Assembly (NCBI RefSeq): GCF_021397715.1
Contig: NZ_CP090208.1
Location: forward strand, 310,001 to 374,000
Length of the DNA stretch: 64,000 bases
Source of the DNA: Pantoea agglomerans
GTDB taxonomy: Bacteria > Pseudomonadota > Gammaproteobacteria > Enterobacterales > Enterobacteriaceae
Direction: 5' to 3'
Positions 16,922-25,775 of the stretch are shown piece by piece. The first letter of the stretch is position 1, and every line of letters begins with the position of its first letter. The notes below the pieces were generated by a model. The model saw only the letters and a list, made by a program, of their open reading frames with translations, had not been told where the DNA came from and made no database searches. Made by a program: the position numbers and the translations under genes.

Positions 16922-17680
16922 ATGTTTTATCAACATACGCCATCATCGCGGTTTTTACTGGGCACGGCAGGCTATCCGTCGCCCGCTATTCTGCAGCAGG
17001 CGATTGCGGCTTCGGAGACAGAGATCATCACCGTGAGTTTACGCCGCGAAGGCAGCGCGGGCGGCGCTTTCCGTGAACTGTTGCAACAGCTCAACACCCG
17101 CATTCTGCCAAATACCGCCGGTTGCCACACCGTTAAAGAGGCGGTAACCACTGCGCTGATGGCGCGTGAACTGTTTGGCACGCCGTGGATTAAGCTGGAA
17201 GTGATTGGCCACGCCGATACCTTGCAGCCCGATCCCTTTGCGCTGGTAGAGGCGGCGCGCATTCTCTGCGCCGAGGGTTTTCAGGTCTTTCCCTATACCA
17301 CTGAAGATCTGATTGTCGGCGAAAAATTGCTTGAGGCGGGCTGTGAAGTGCTGATGCCGTGGGGCGCGCCGATTGGCTCAGGACAGGGTCTGCGTAATAT
17401 TGAAGGGCTGAAAACGATGCGCGCCTGGTTCAGGGATGTGCCGCTGATTATTGATGCGGGCATCGGTGCGCCCAGCCAGGCGGCGCAGGCGATGGAGATG
17501 GGATTCGATGGCGTTCTGCTCAACACCGCGGTGGCGAAAGCACGCGATCCGGTGCAGATGGCGACGGCATTCTCCGCCGCTATCGCGGCCGGACATCAGG
17601 CATATCAGGCCGGTCTGATGGAGCAGCGCGATATGGCCGCCGCATCCACCCCGATTTTCGGGCTGGCACAGTTCAGCTAA
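16922..17680 (+). CDS. thiG: Thiazole synthase ThiG
   Basis: 252 aa TIM-barrel enzyme of usual length. Motifs: SLRREG, NTAGCHTVKEAV, the lysine in WIKLEVIG that forms the imine with DXP, LMPWGAPIGSGQGLRN and DAGIGAPSQAAQAMEMGFDG. It joins DXP, dehydroglycine and ThiS-borne sulfur into thiazole phosphate. Confidence 0.96.
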   Translation: MFYQHTPSSRFLLGTAGYPSPAILQQAIAASETEIITVSLRREGSAGGAFRELLQQLNTRILPNTAGCHTVKEAVTTALMARELFGTPWIKLEVIGHADTLQPDPFALVEAARILCAEGFQVFPYTTEDLIVGEKLLEAGCEVLMPWGAPIGSGQGLRNIEGLKTMRAWFRDVPLIIDAGIGAPSQAAQAMEMGFDGVLLNTAVAKARDPVQMATAFSAAIAAGHQAYQAGLMEQRDMAAASTPIFGLAQFS

Positions 17681-17689
17681 GGAGCCGTG

Positions 17690-18658
17690 ATGGATCGTTA
17701 TCAGCGACAAACCATGTTGCCGGAAATCGGCGAAACGGGGCAGCAGCGCTTACGCGCGGCACGGGTGCTGGTGGTCGGCGCAGGCGGACTCGGTTCAACC
17801 GTGCTGCCGTTGCTGGCTGGTGCGGGCGTGGGGTTTATCCGTCTTTACGATGGCGATCGGGTTGAGCTGCATAATCTTCATCGCCAGACGCTGTTCGGCA
17901 TGGCGGATATCGGTGAGCCAAAAGTGTCAGCCGCCCGGCGGGCGCTGATTCAGCGCAATCCTGACTGTGAGGTAGACGCGCGGGCGCAGGTGTTAACGGC
18001 CAGCCTGCTGCCAGAGGCGCTCGACGCGATCGATCTGGTTATTGATGCGGCTGATAACTTCGCGATTACCTATCAGCTGTCGGATGCCTGTCTGCTGCGA
18101 AGCCTGCCGCTGGTCTGTGCGTCGGTACTGGGTCGCAAAGGGTACGTCGGCGGTTTCTGCGGCGGTGCGCCCGGCTATCGTGCGCTGTTTCCGCAACTGC
18201 CCACCACGGCAGGTAACTGCAACACGGCGGGCGTGATGGGACCGGCGGTGGCGACGCTGGGCGCTTTGCAGGCGCAGATGGCGCTGAGCCTGTTGCTGAA
18301 GCTGACGCCCTCTCCGCTGGGTTGCATGATCCACTGTGATTTTATCAACTGGCATCTGCGGCAGTTTCGCTTTGATGATGCGCCGGAACCGGCAGTGCCG
18401 GGCATACCTTTTATCGATCTGCCGATGCTGACCGCCAGGGACTGTATTGTTGAATTGCGCAGCCGGGAGGAAGCGCCGGTCAGCGTGGCAGAGAAGGTGC
18501 AGCGAATCCTGCCGCAGCAGATAGCGGACTGGCAGCCGCCCGCGGATCAACGCATCGTGCTGGTGTGCGCCAGCGGGATGCGTGCGGCACAGGCGGCGGA
18601 GCTGTTACAGGCACGCGGTTTCCCGCGCCTGGCACTGATGGCGGCCAACAGCCTGTAG
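17690..18658 (+). CDS. thiF: ThiF adenylyltransferase with C-terminal rhodanese-like extension
   Basis: 322 aa from the ATG at 17690 (AAGGAG upstream). The N-terminal 245 residues are a ThiF/MoeB adenylation domain: VVGAGGLGSTVLPLLAGAGV, DGDRVELHNLHRQTLF, and GNCNTAGVMGP with the family's catalytic-type cysteine. The paired zinc-binding cysteines of E. coli ThiF (CxxC before this site and at the end of the domain) are replaced. The last ~65 residues look like the end of a rhodanese domain, with a VCASGMRA loop carrying a cysteine. The tail may feed persulfide sulfur to ThiS. Confidence 0.88.
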   Translation: MDRYQRQTMLPEIGETGQQRLRAARVLVVGAGGLGSTVLPLLAGAGVGFIRLYDGDRVELHNLHRQTLFGMADIGEPKVSAARRALIQRNPDCEVDARAQVLTASLLPEALDAIDLVIDAADNFAITYQLSDACLLRSLPLVCASVLGRKGYVGGFCGGAPGYRALFPQLPTTAGNCNTAGVMGPAVATLGALQAQMALSLLLKLTPSPLGCMIHCDFINWHLRQFRFDDAPEPAVPGIPFIDLPMLTARDCIVELRSREEAPVSVAEKVQRILPQQIADWQPPADQRIVLVCASGMRAAQAAELLQARGFPRLALMAANSL

Positions 18659-18678
18659 CGCAAATCAGCCGAAGTGAA

Positions 18679-19092
18679 TCAGATCACTTCAACCAGCTGG
18701 AAGGTTTCAAACACCAGTTCCATCTCGGGATGGAAATAGCCTTCCCGCTGGAAAAAGCGCTGATGCTCCTGTTGCCAGTATTCCAGACTGAGATCGCCTT
18801 CGCCTTCCAGCATCGCCATCTCAGGCGTGACGCGGTCAAAGCGGGTCAGGAACAGACCGGTAGTGCGGATCACGCAGACCGGCCGCTGTTCACCATTGAG
18901 GATAATGCTGTGACGGCCCGGTTCAGGTTTGTCTTCATCATCCTGCCAGCTGTGCAGTGAACCACAGCTGGCAACTTTTTTTCCGGCAATCACCAGCGTC
19001 GCCAGCTGGCTGGCGAGTTCAGGTGAGTCGCCGAGCGATGCCGCATTTGCATCCGGATATTTGTCTTGCAGTTGTTCCAGCGTCATTGCCAT
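18679..19092 (-). CDS. ASCH-domain protein
   Basis: 137 aa. ASCH (PUA-like) features: G-K-K in the first strand-helix (LVIAGKKVASCGSL), PVCVIRTTGL, FDRVTPEMAMLEGEGDLSLEYW and a conserved FF/F end. Such proteins are predicted RNA- or nucleotide-binding; some relatives hydrolyse modified cytidines. It lies convergent with thiF and just downstream of the permease gene at 19108. Confidence 0.85.
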   Translation of the reverse strand: MAMTLEQLQDKYPDANAASLGDSPELASQLATLVIAGKKVASCGSLHSWQDDEDKPEPGRHSIILNGEQRPVCVIRTTGLFLTRFDRVTPEMAMLEGEGDLSLEYWQQEHQRFFQREGYFHPEMELVFETFQLVEVI

Positions 19093-19107
19093 CAGGAAAT
19101 CCTCGAT

Positions 19108-19890
19108 TCAGGGCAGCATCTGGCGACGGTTCTGCGCATTACGACGGGTAAGCGCGAAGCAGGCCAGCGGGACCGGTAGGGTAAACAGCAGCAGTAACCA
19201 CAGCAGGACATAAACCGCGTCCACACCATCATTCTGCAAATTGTTGTACAGCTTAACCGGCATCCCCTGCGGAAAATAGGCAAAAATCATCACGATACCA
19301 AATTCCCCCATTGCCCGAACCCAGGCCAGCGCCACTGCGGTGGCTAAGCCTGACGATGCCAGCGGTAAGGATAACCGCCAGAAGCGTTGCCACGGCGAGG
19401 CGCCCAGCGTCCGGCCTGCCTCCAGAATCACCACCGGCACGTCGGCAAAGGCGGCGCGTGCCGCCATCACAAAATAGGGCAGGGCGCCGTACCACTGTGC
19501 CAGCACAAAGGCGGCAGGATTGTTGGTCAGCGCAATACCGCCCCGCGCCAGCAGTGAACCGGCCGGGCTGTAAGGTCCCCAGGCGCTGACCAGTAAGATG
19601 CCCATCGCCAGCGGTGGCGTCAGCAGCGGGATCAGCACCACCAATTCAGCCACCAGCCGGGGTTTACCGCGCGCCTGCGCCAGCCACCAGGCCAGCGGCA
19701 GGCCACTGAGGATCACCAGCATCAGGGAAACGGCACCGAGAACCAGCGAGGTGGCAATGGCGTTGCTGTCACCCCACGCCAGCCGGAAGTGAGTCCAGTG
19801 AGTCAGGCCGATCAGCGTGACAAACGGGACGGCCAGCATCAGCAAGGCGGGCAGAGAGAGCCACAGTGCAGTGGCCGGCGGTCGTCTCAT
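19108..19890 (-). CDS. ABC transporter permease, molybdate/tungstate (ModB/WtpB) type
   Basis: 260 aa, six membrane helices, EAA loop near residues 155-170 (VILEAGRTLGASPWQRFWRLSLPLA). It overlaps the binding-protein stop by 4 bases (ATGA). No ATPase gene is adjacent: the next gene in the operon direction is the ASCH protein. The channel must borrow an ATPase from elsewhere or be incomplete. Confidence 0.88.
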   Translation of the reverse strand: MRRPPATALWLSLPALLMLAVPFVTLIGLTHWTHFRLAWGDSNAIATSLVLGAVSLMLVILSGLPLAWWLAQARGKPRLVAELVVLIPLLTPPLAMGILLVSAWGPYSPAGSLLARGGIALTNNPAAFVLAQWYGALPYFVMAARAAFADVPVVILEAGRTLGASPWQRFWRLSLPLASSGLATAVALAWVRAMGEFGIVMIFAYFPQGMPVKLYNNLQNDGVDAVYVLLWLLLLFTLPVPLACFALTRRNAQNRRQMLP

Positions 19891-20804
19891 GGCCAGATCG
19901 CATCACCTTTGGCGGCGGCGTAACCATATTGCTGAAACAGCTGCTGACCCTGTGGGCTGCGCAAAAAATCGATAAAAGCCTGACCGGTCTGTTCGCCGTG
20001 TGGGGCGTTTTTCAGCACCGCTGCGTAATAGACCAGCGGTTGGGTATGCAGCGTTTTGTCATGGCCCTGACTGTCTTTCAGCGTGAAACTCACGGTGTCG
20101 TACCACTGTTTCGCCTCGGCCGGATTGCTGAGATTGATGGCGTCCGGCAGGGACAGATAAGGCAGGTGCGCTGAACGCACTTCACTTTCATAACCCGCTG
20201 CCGCATCCACCTGACCGCTTTCCAGCCGCGTCAGCAAGCCGCCTTCAAGGTTAACCTGCGCCGGATTTTGCACCCCGCCCATAATCTTCTCTGCCATACC
20301 CGGCTTCTGGTAAAACTTCTCTGCCAGCAGCAGGGTAAAAACAATATTCTGACCTTTAGGATCGTTGACCGGATCGGTGCGGCCAAATTTTAGTCCCGGC
20401 GTCGCCAGCAGATCCAGCCAGCGGCTATCGTTGCCGTTTAACGCAGCAAACTGTTGGGCATATTTTCCTTTCGGGTTATAGGCAATCACCATGCTGGTGC
20501 TGGCAACCGGAACCGCGTTATCGATCAGTCCGGCCTGTTTCAGAATGCGCATCGGACCTGGCGTAATCGAAACAAACACATCGGCGGTCAGTTTCTTACT
20601 GGCCAGCAGGCGTGCCATTCCGTAAGCGCCCTGTCCCTGACCCTGATAATGGCTGTTCTGCTGACGGGCGAAGGCGGGCCCAAGACCTTCATCCATCACC
20701 TTGCCCATTGAGCCCGCATAGGTAACGTGAATATCGTTACCGGCGAGCGCCGATGCGGTTAAACCCATTCCCAGTAAAAGCGCCGAATATCGTAAAAAAG
20801 CCAT
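19887..20804 (-). CDS. Molybdate/tungstate-type ABC substrate-binding protein
   Basis: 305 aa from the ATG at 20804; the frame is open further upstream but the start is fixed by a signal peptide (MAFLRYSALLLGMGLTASAL-AG) right after it. The mature part (HVTYAGSMGKVMDEGLGPAF, GQGAYGMARLL, DVFVSITPGPM, DPVNDPKG) resembles the WtpA/ModA oxyanion-binding group. A ModE-box-like inverted repeat lies 10 bases before the start, which supports molybdate or tungstate as ligand. Confidence 0.85.
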   Translation of the reverse strand: MAFLRYSALLLGMGLTASALAGNDIHVTYAGSMGKVMDEGLGPAFARQQNSHYQGQGQGAYGMARLLASKKLTADVFVSITPGPMRILKQAGLIDNAVPVASTSMVIAYNPKGKYAQQFAALNGNDSRWLDLLATPGLKFGRTDPVNDPKGQNIVFTLLLAEKFYQKPGMAEKIMGGVQNPAQVNLEGGLLTRLESGQVDAAAGYESEVRSAHLPYLSLPDAINLSNPAEAKQWYDTVSFTLKDSQGHDKTLHTQPLVYYAAVLKNAPHGEQTGQAFIDFLRSPQGQQLFQQYGYAAAKGDAIWP

Positions 20805-20813
20805 GTCGTTTCT

Positions 20814-20837
20814 CGTTATATAAAAAAGTAGATAGCG
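20814..20837 (-). promoter_or_regulatory. ModE-box-like operator
   Basis: CGTTATATA-N6-TAGATAGCG: inverted half-sites reading CGTTATATA on one strand and CGCTATCTA on the other, close to the known ModE half-site CGnTATATA. It lies just upstream of the binding-protein gene. ModE-molybdate repression is inferred. Confidence 0.65.
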
Positions 20838-21344
20838 ATTATCGGAGCTGAAACAACGACAGGCAAGCGGGAAATTATTGCGAAATATAGCCCGGCGTCG
20901 GGTGGTCTGAATTTCAGCCAGGAAAAGGCAGGTTGATCGGATCATGCCGCCAACTTGTATTGGTGAGATATGAACACCTGAATGGTTGTCAGAAAGCACT
21001 GAATTTTTCGCCCGATGCACAAACGGGCAGCGATCGGTCGCGAACCCGTCACCACAGTACAGGAACCAGCTAAAAAGTCAGCCACATCATTCAGTTACGC
21101 GCGCAGAAAAACTGTTAAAAAAATCGCCGTTTGAACCGAACTGGCGGCGTAAAACGAGACAACGCGCGACAAAAAGATTTAAACTCATCGGCTTTTGGAA
21201 TTCTGACGGCCTGGCCCGGCGCAAGCGTTAAGAAGCAGCTATAGTTATCACCAGACTTCAGAGCCATTAACTTGCAGACCCGATGCTGCGATACATTCCG
21301 CTATACCTTTGCCCGGAGCCAAATAGCGTTAAAAGAGGTTAATT
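20838..21344. other. Intergenic stretch, no gene seen
   Basis: About 500 bases. The one frame (20986-21231, +) has no ribosome site and a low-complexity basic composition. Promoters for both flanking genes are expected here but none is clear. Confidence 0.45.
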
Positions 21345-21614
21345 TTGCAGACAGATCTCTCCTGGAAAACTCTTCACCACATCATTAATCAGACCATTTC
21401 TGACATGCTGGATGAACATCAGTCGATTAACGTCTTGTCTCTGCGGGCGAGGCTGCGCGAACTGGCTGAAAAGGAAGAAGATGAGATGCTGGTGTTGTGT
21501 TACTGGCAGGCGAGCAAAATTCTGATGCGATTACCGGCCACCGTGACGGCCAGCCAGCTGATGTCCGCGGCGCGTCATGCTTTCCGCACTCCCCTCAATC
21601 ACGACCCGCTCTGA
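21345..21614 (+). CDS. Hypothetical 89-aa protein
   Basis: TTG start with AGAGG nine bases upstream. The product is predicted mostly helical (LSLRARLRELAEKEEDEMLVLCYWQASKILMRL spans residues 30-63), without membrane helices or a motif I recognise. It stands alone between two intergenic stretches. The codon pattern looks genuine. Confidence 0.55.
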   Translation: MQTDLSWKTLHHIINQTISDMLDEHQSINVLSLRARLRELAEKEEDEMLVLCYWQASKILMRLPATVTASQLMSAARHAFRTPLNHDPL

Positions 21615-21778
21615 CCGCTCTCGCGCAGCATCCGCTGTGCGGCAGGAAAATTCCGCATTTAACCGATGAAAGCTGCACATTAACAGCAGCTTATGACGGC
21701 TGTCTGTTGCTAAGCTGACCCTTGAGTTGCCCACGTTATCCCCCGGCGATGCATTCATCCGTTGATTGAGGAAAGAGA

Positions 21779-22795
21779 ATGAGTATCAAAAGTTATGCCG
21801 CTCTTCATCCCGGCGAAGCGCTACAGCCCTATGAATACCAGCCCGGACCGCTGCAGTCAGAAGAGGTTGAGGTCGCGGTAGAATACTGCGGCATCTGTCA
21901 CTCCGATCTCTCAATGATTGATAATGCCTGGGGTGGATCGACCTATCCGCTGGTGGCGGGACATGAGGTGATTGGCCGCATCGTGGTATTGGGTGACGGT
22001 GCGCAGCAAAAAGGGTTGCATATCGGTCAGCGCGTCGGCATCGGCTGGACGGCGAAGAGTTGCCACTATTGCGATGCCTGCCTGAGCGGCGATCAGGTTA
22101 ACTGTCGGCGGGGAAAAGTCTCCACCATCAATAATCATGGCGGATTTGCCGAACGACTGCGGGCGGACTGGCAATGGGTGATCCCGCTACCTGAGGCGCT
22201 GGATGCCGCCAGCGCAGGCCCGCTGTTATGTGGCGGCATGACGGTGTTTAAACCGTTGCTGATGCACAACATCACAGCCCTTAGTCATGTCGGGGTCATT
22301 GGTATCGGCGGCCTGGGTCACATGGCGATCAAAATTCTGCGCGCGCTGGGGGCCGAGGTTACCGCATTCAGCTCGACAAGCGAAAAGACGCCGTCAGTGC
22401 TGGCGCTGGGGGCAAATCAGGTGGTCGACAGCCGCGATCCTCAGGCGCTGACTGCGCTGGCGGGGCAGTTTGATTTAATCATTAACACCGTTGCGGTCGA
22501 TCTTGACTGGCAGCCCTATTTTACCGCCCTGGCGCCGCATGGAAAATTTCATACGCTGGGTGCGGTGATGACGCCGTTCAGCGTGCCCGCCTTTAACCTG
22601 ATTGTCGGCGATCGCAGCCTGAGCGGTTCTTCTACCGGATCGCCGGTTCAGCTCCGGGCGCTGTTAAAACTGGCGACCCGCGCCGATATCGCGCCGGTAG
22701 TGGAGTATTTTCCGATGTCGCAAATCAATCAGGCGCTCGATCATCTGCGTGCCGGGAAAGCCCATTATCGCATCGTACTGAAGGCGGATTTTTAA
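21779..22795 (+). CDS. Zinc-dependent NAD(P) alcohol dehydrogenase
   Basis: 338 aa medium-chain dehydrogenase of the cinnamyl-alcohol-dehydrogenase/YahK type. Catalytic zinc site CGICHSDLSMID and GHEVIG, structural zinc cysteines CHYCDACLSGDQVNC, and cofactor site GIGGLGHMAIKILRALGAE. After the GGLG motif the sequence has FSSTSEK, compatible with NADPH use. It probably reduces aldehydes; the substrate is unknown. Confidence 0.93.
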   Translation: MSIKSYAALHPGEALQPYEYQPGPLQSEEVEVAVEYCGICHSDLSMIDNAWGGSTYPLVAGHEVIGRIVVLGDGAQQKGLHIGQRVGIGWTAKSCHYCDACLSGDQVNCRRGKVSTINNHGGFAERLRADWQWVIPLPEALDAASAGPLLCGGMTVFKPLLMHNITALSHVGVIGIGGLGHMAIKILRALGAEVTAFSSTSEKTPSVLALGANQVVDSRDPQALTALAGQFDLIINTVAVDLDWQPYFTALAPHGKFHTLGAVMTPFSVPAFNLIVGDRSLSGSSTGSPVQLRALLKLATRADIAPVVEYFPMSQINQALDHLRAGKAHYRIVLKADF

Positions 22796-22810
22796 TTCTG
22801 ACGCCTGAGT

Positions 22811-22852
22811 TTGCGGCTGCTTCGTTCAGGCGCCGCTGTTTTTCCTGAACTC
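22811..22852 (+). terminator. Likely terminator after alcohol dehydrogenase
   Basis: A GCGGC...GCCGC stem is followed by TGTTTTT, nested with an outer CGCCTGA...TCAGGCG pairing. It separates the dehydrogenase from crtZ. Confidence 0.45.
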
Positions 22853-22904
22853 TGTTAAAATTGACCTTTACGCCACTTTGCAGGATGCATGTTCGGGAGA
22901 AACT

Positions 22905-23432
22905 ATGTTGTGGATTTGGAATGCCCTGATTGTTCTGGCCACCGTTATTGGCATGGAGATAACGGCTGCGCTGGCACACAGATATATCATGCATGGCTGG
23001 GGTTGGGGCTGGCATCTTTCACATCACGAGCCGCACAAAGGCTGGTTTGAACTCAACGATATGTACGCGGTGTTGTTCGCCGGACTGGCGATTCTGCTGA
23101 TTTATCTCGGCAGCATCGGCGTCTGGCCGCTGCAGTGGATCGGCGCGGGCATGACGGTATATGGCCTGCTCTATTTTATGGTGCATGACGGGCTGGTGCA
23201 TCAGCGCTGGCCGTTTCGCTATATTCCGCGTCGCGGCTATTTCCGCCGTCTCTATATGGCGCACCGGATGCATCACGCAGTGCGCGGTAAAGAGGGCTGC
23301 GTGTCGTTTGGCTTCCTGTACGCGCCGCCGCTGTCAAAGCTGCAGGCGACGCTACGGGAACGTCACGGCGCTAAAGCGGGCGCTGCCAGAGATGTGCCGG
23401 ACGAGGAGCATGACGCGCCAGCCGGGAAGTAA
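22905..23432 (+). CDS. crtZ: Beta-carotene hydroxylase CrtZ
   Basis: 175 aa from the ATG at 22905 (GGGAG upstream), the normal length. Di-iron histidine motifs are all present: HRYIMHG, HLSHHEPH, HDGLVHQRW and HRMHHAV, between membrane helices. It hydroxylates both rings of beta-carotene to give zeaxanthin. It converges on crtB, and the two genes overlap by 62 bases at their 3' ends, as in other Pantoea crt clusters. Confidence 0.97.
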   Translation: MLWIWNALIVLATVIGMEITAALAHRYIMHGWGWGWHLSHHEPHKGWFELNDMYAVLFAGLAILLIYLGSIGVWPLQWIGAGMTVYGLLYFMVHDGLVHQRWPFRYIPRRGYFRRLYMAHRMHHAVRGKEGCVSFGFLYAPPLSKLQATLRERHGAKAGAARDVPDEEHDAPAGK

Positions 23433-24300
23433 TCGCCTGGCCTGAAGCCGCCACCAGCAGCGCCAGTTTCTCGGGTGTGCTGGTGGACTGGCGCTGATCC
23501 CACGCCTGCTGACCCGCCTCATCGACCTTCATCCCAATCTTACGGTACACCTGCTTTGCCGTGGCGATCGCCCATGCCGAGCGCAACGGTAAGCCGGCTA
23601 AACCCGCGGTGGCGGAGTGATAATAGGGTTCCGCGTGCTGCACCAGCCGCCGCGCAATCCGGCTCAATGCCTGACGATGTTCAGGCGCGGCCAGGTTTTC
23701 TGTGGTTAATCCTTCTTCAGCCAGCCACGCCGCTGGCAGATAGCAGCGGCCCGCTTGCGCATCGTCGACAATGTCGCGCGCAATATTGGTCAGCTGAAAG
23801 GCCAGGCCTAAATCGCAGGCACGATCGAGCGTTGGCTTATCGCGTACGCCCATGATCTGCGCCATCATCAGACCCACCACGCCCGCTACGTGATAGCAGT
23901 AGCGCAGCGTATCATCCAGCGTCTGATAACGCGCACCGCGCACGTCCATCGCAAAACCGGCCAGATGATCAAAGGCATAAGCAGGCAGGATATCGTGCGC
24001 CATCGCGACTTCCTGAAACGCGGCAAAGGCCGGTTCATGCATCTGCGAGCCGGCGTAAGCCTGGCGCGTTTTCATCTCCAGCTGCGCCAGCCGCTGTTCA
24101 GGTGATTGCAGCGAAGGGGTATCGTTGCTGAAACCCAGTACCTGATCGTCAATCACGTCATCACAGTGGCGGCACCACGCATAAAGCATCAACACGCTGC
24201 GCCGGGTTTTGGCATCAAACAACTTCGAGGCGGTGGCAAAACTTTTCGATCCCACCTCCATGGTTTCAACGGCATGATCGAGTAATGACGCATTATTCAA
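23371..24300 (-). CDS. crtB: Phytoene synthase CrtB
   Basis: 309 aa. Both Asp-rich motifs of squalene/phytoene synthases are present (HCDDVIDDQ and ARDIVDDAQAGRCYLP), as is the RTRRS-like KTRRSVLMLYAWCR helix. It condenses two geranylgeranyl diphosphates to phytoene. It is last in crtEXYIB, and its ATG overlaps the crtI stop (ATGA). Confidence 0.97.
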   Translation of the reverse strand: MNNASLLDHAVETMEVGSKSFATASKLFDAKTRRSVLMLYAWCRHCDDVIDDQVLGFSNDTPSLQSPEQRLAQLEMKTRQAYAGSQMHEPAFAAFQEVAMAHDILPAYAFDHLAGFAMDVRGARYQTLDDTLRYCYHVAGVVGLMMAQIMGVRDKPTLDRACDLGLAFQLTNIARDIVDDAQAGRCYLPAAWLAEEGLTTENLAAPEHRQALSRIARRLVQHAEPYYHSATAGLAGLPLRSAWAIATAKQVYRKIGMKVDEAGQQAWDQRQSTSTPEKLALLVAASGQAITSRLARHAPRPAHLWQRPL

Positions 24301-25775
24301 GCCAGATCCTCCAGCATTAATCCTGCTGTCGCTTTCGCCGATCCAATCACGCCGGGAATGCCCGCGCCAGGATGGGTACCTGCGCCAACCAGATAGAGAT
24401 TGTTGATATTCTTATCGCGGTTGTGCGGCCGGAACCAGGCACTCTGAGTCAGGATCGGCTCCACCGAGAAGGCGGAGCCCTGATACGCATTCAGCTCATC
24501 GCGGAAATCAAACGGCGTGAACATCCGATGCGTCACCAGCTGGCTGCGCAGGCCTGGCATGTAGTGCTGCTCAAGATAATCAAAGATACGGTCGCGCAGT
24601 TTAGGGCCTTCGACGGCCCAGTCGAGATCGGCGGTGCCGAGATGCGGCACCGGCGCCAGCACGTAGTAACTGCCGCAGCCCGGCGGGGCAAGCGACGGAT
24701 CGGTGACGCACGGCGCATGCAGGTAAAGTGAAAAGTCCTCAGCCAGACCATCGCGATTGAAAATTTCATCGATTAATTCGCGATAGCGCGGCCCAAAGCA
24801 AACGGTGTGGTGCGCGAGCTGATCGTGATGATGATTCAGGCCAAAGTAGAGCACAAACAGCGAGTTACTCATTCGTTTGCCCTGCAGGGTTTCTCCCTGC
24901 GCGACCGATGCCGGGTGCTGACTCAGCAGATCGCGGTAGGTATGGACCACGTCGGCATTGGAAGCCACAGCGGTGGTCGGCAATACCCGCCCGTCCTGAA
25001 GGTGAACCGCAGTGATCTTATCTCCGGCGGTTTCCAGTCGGGCGACTTTGGCATTCAGCTCCACTTCCCCACCCAGATCTTCAAACAGCTTCACCATGCC
25101 CTGTACCAGCGCACCGGTACCACCGCGCGGGAACCAGACGCCCCATTCACGCTCCAGCGCATGGATCAGGGTATAAATCGACGAGGTGGCAAACGGATTT
25201 CCACCCACCAGCAGCGAGTGAAAAGAGAACGCCTGGCGCAGATGCTCATCTTCGATGTAGCTCGCGACCTTGCTGTAAACACTGCGCCATGCCTGCAATT
25301 TAGCCAGCTGTGGCGCGGCGCGCAGCATATCGCGGAAGGATAAAAACGGCACGGTGCCGAGCTTCAGATAACCCTCGGCAAACACCGCGCGCGAATAGGC
25401 GAGGAAGCGGCGATAGCCTTCAACGTCACGCGGATTGAAAGCGGCAATCTGTGCCTCCAGCGCTGGCTGGTCATTGTCGTAGCTGAAGACCTTGCCAGAC
25501 TCCCAGCACAGGCGATAAAACGGTTTCACCGGCAGCAGTTCGACATAATCGGAAAGCTGCTTACCGGCCAGCGTGAACAGCTCTTCGATGGCGCTGGGAT
25601 CGGTAATGACCGTCGGGCCAGCGTCGAAAGTATAGCCCTGATCCTGATAAACATAGGCCCGACCGCCTGGCTTATCGCGCTGCTCCAGCAGTCGGGTCGG
25701 GATGCCTGCAGCCTGAAGGCGGATCGCCAGCGCCAGGCTACCAAAGCCTGCGCCAATAACTGTGGTTCTTTTCAT
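24297..25775 (-). CDS. crtI: Phytoene desaturase CrtI
   Basis: 492 aa. N-terminal FAD motif VIGAGFGSLALAIRLQAAG; C-terminal carotenoid-oxidase signature (LYLVGAGTHPGAGIPGVIG). It carries out four desaturations of phytoene to lycopene. It is coupled to crtY upstream and crtB downstream by 4-base overlaps. Confidence 0.97.
   Translation of the reverse strand: MKRTTVIGAGFGSLALAIRLQAAGIPTRLLEQRDKPGGRAYVYQDQGYTFDAGPTVITDPSAIEELFTLAGKQLSDYVELLPVKPFYRLCWESGKVFSYDNDQPALEAQIAAFNPRDVEGYRRFLAYSRAVFAEGYLKLGTVPFLSFRDMLRAAPQLAKLQAWRSVYSKVASYIEDEHLRQAFSFHSLLVGGNPFATSSIYTLIHALEREWGVWFPRGGTGALVQGMVKLFEDLGGEVELNAKVARLETAGDKITAVHLQDGRVLPTTAVASNADVVHTYRDLLSQHPASVAQGETLQGKRMSNSLFVLYFGLNHHHDQLAHHTVCFGPRYRELIDEIFNRDGLAEDFSLYLHAPCVTDPSLAPPGCGSYYVLAPVPHLGTADLDWAVEGPKLRDRIFDYLEQHYMPGLRSQLVTHRMFTPFDFRDELNAYQGSAFSVEPILTQSAWFRPHNRDKNINNLYLVGAGTHPGAGIPGVIGSAKATAGLMLEDLA

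Noticed and set aside
20986..21231. An 81-codon frame before the 21345 gene
   Set aside because: Basic low-complexity product without a ribosome site; more likely non-coding leader DNA.
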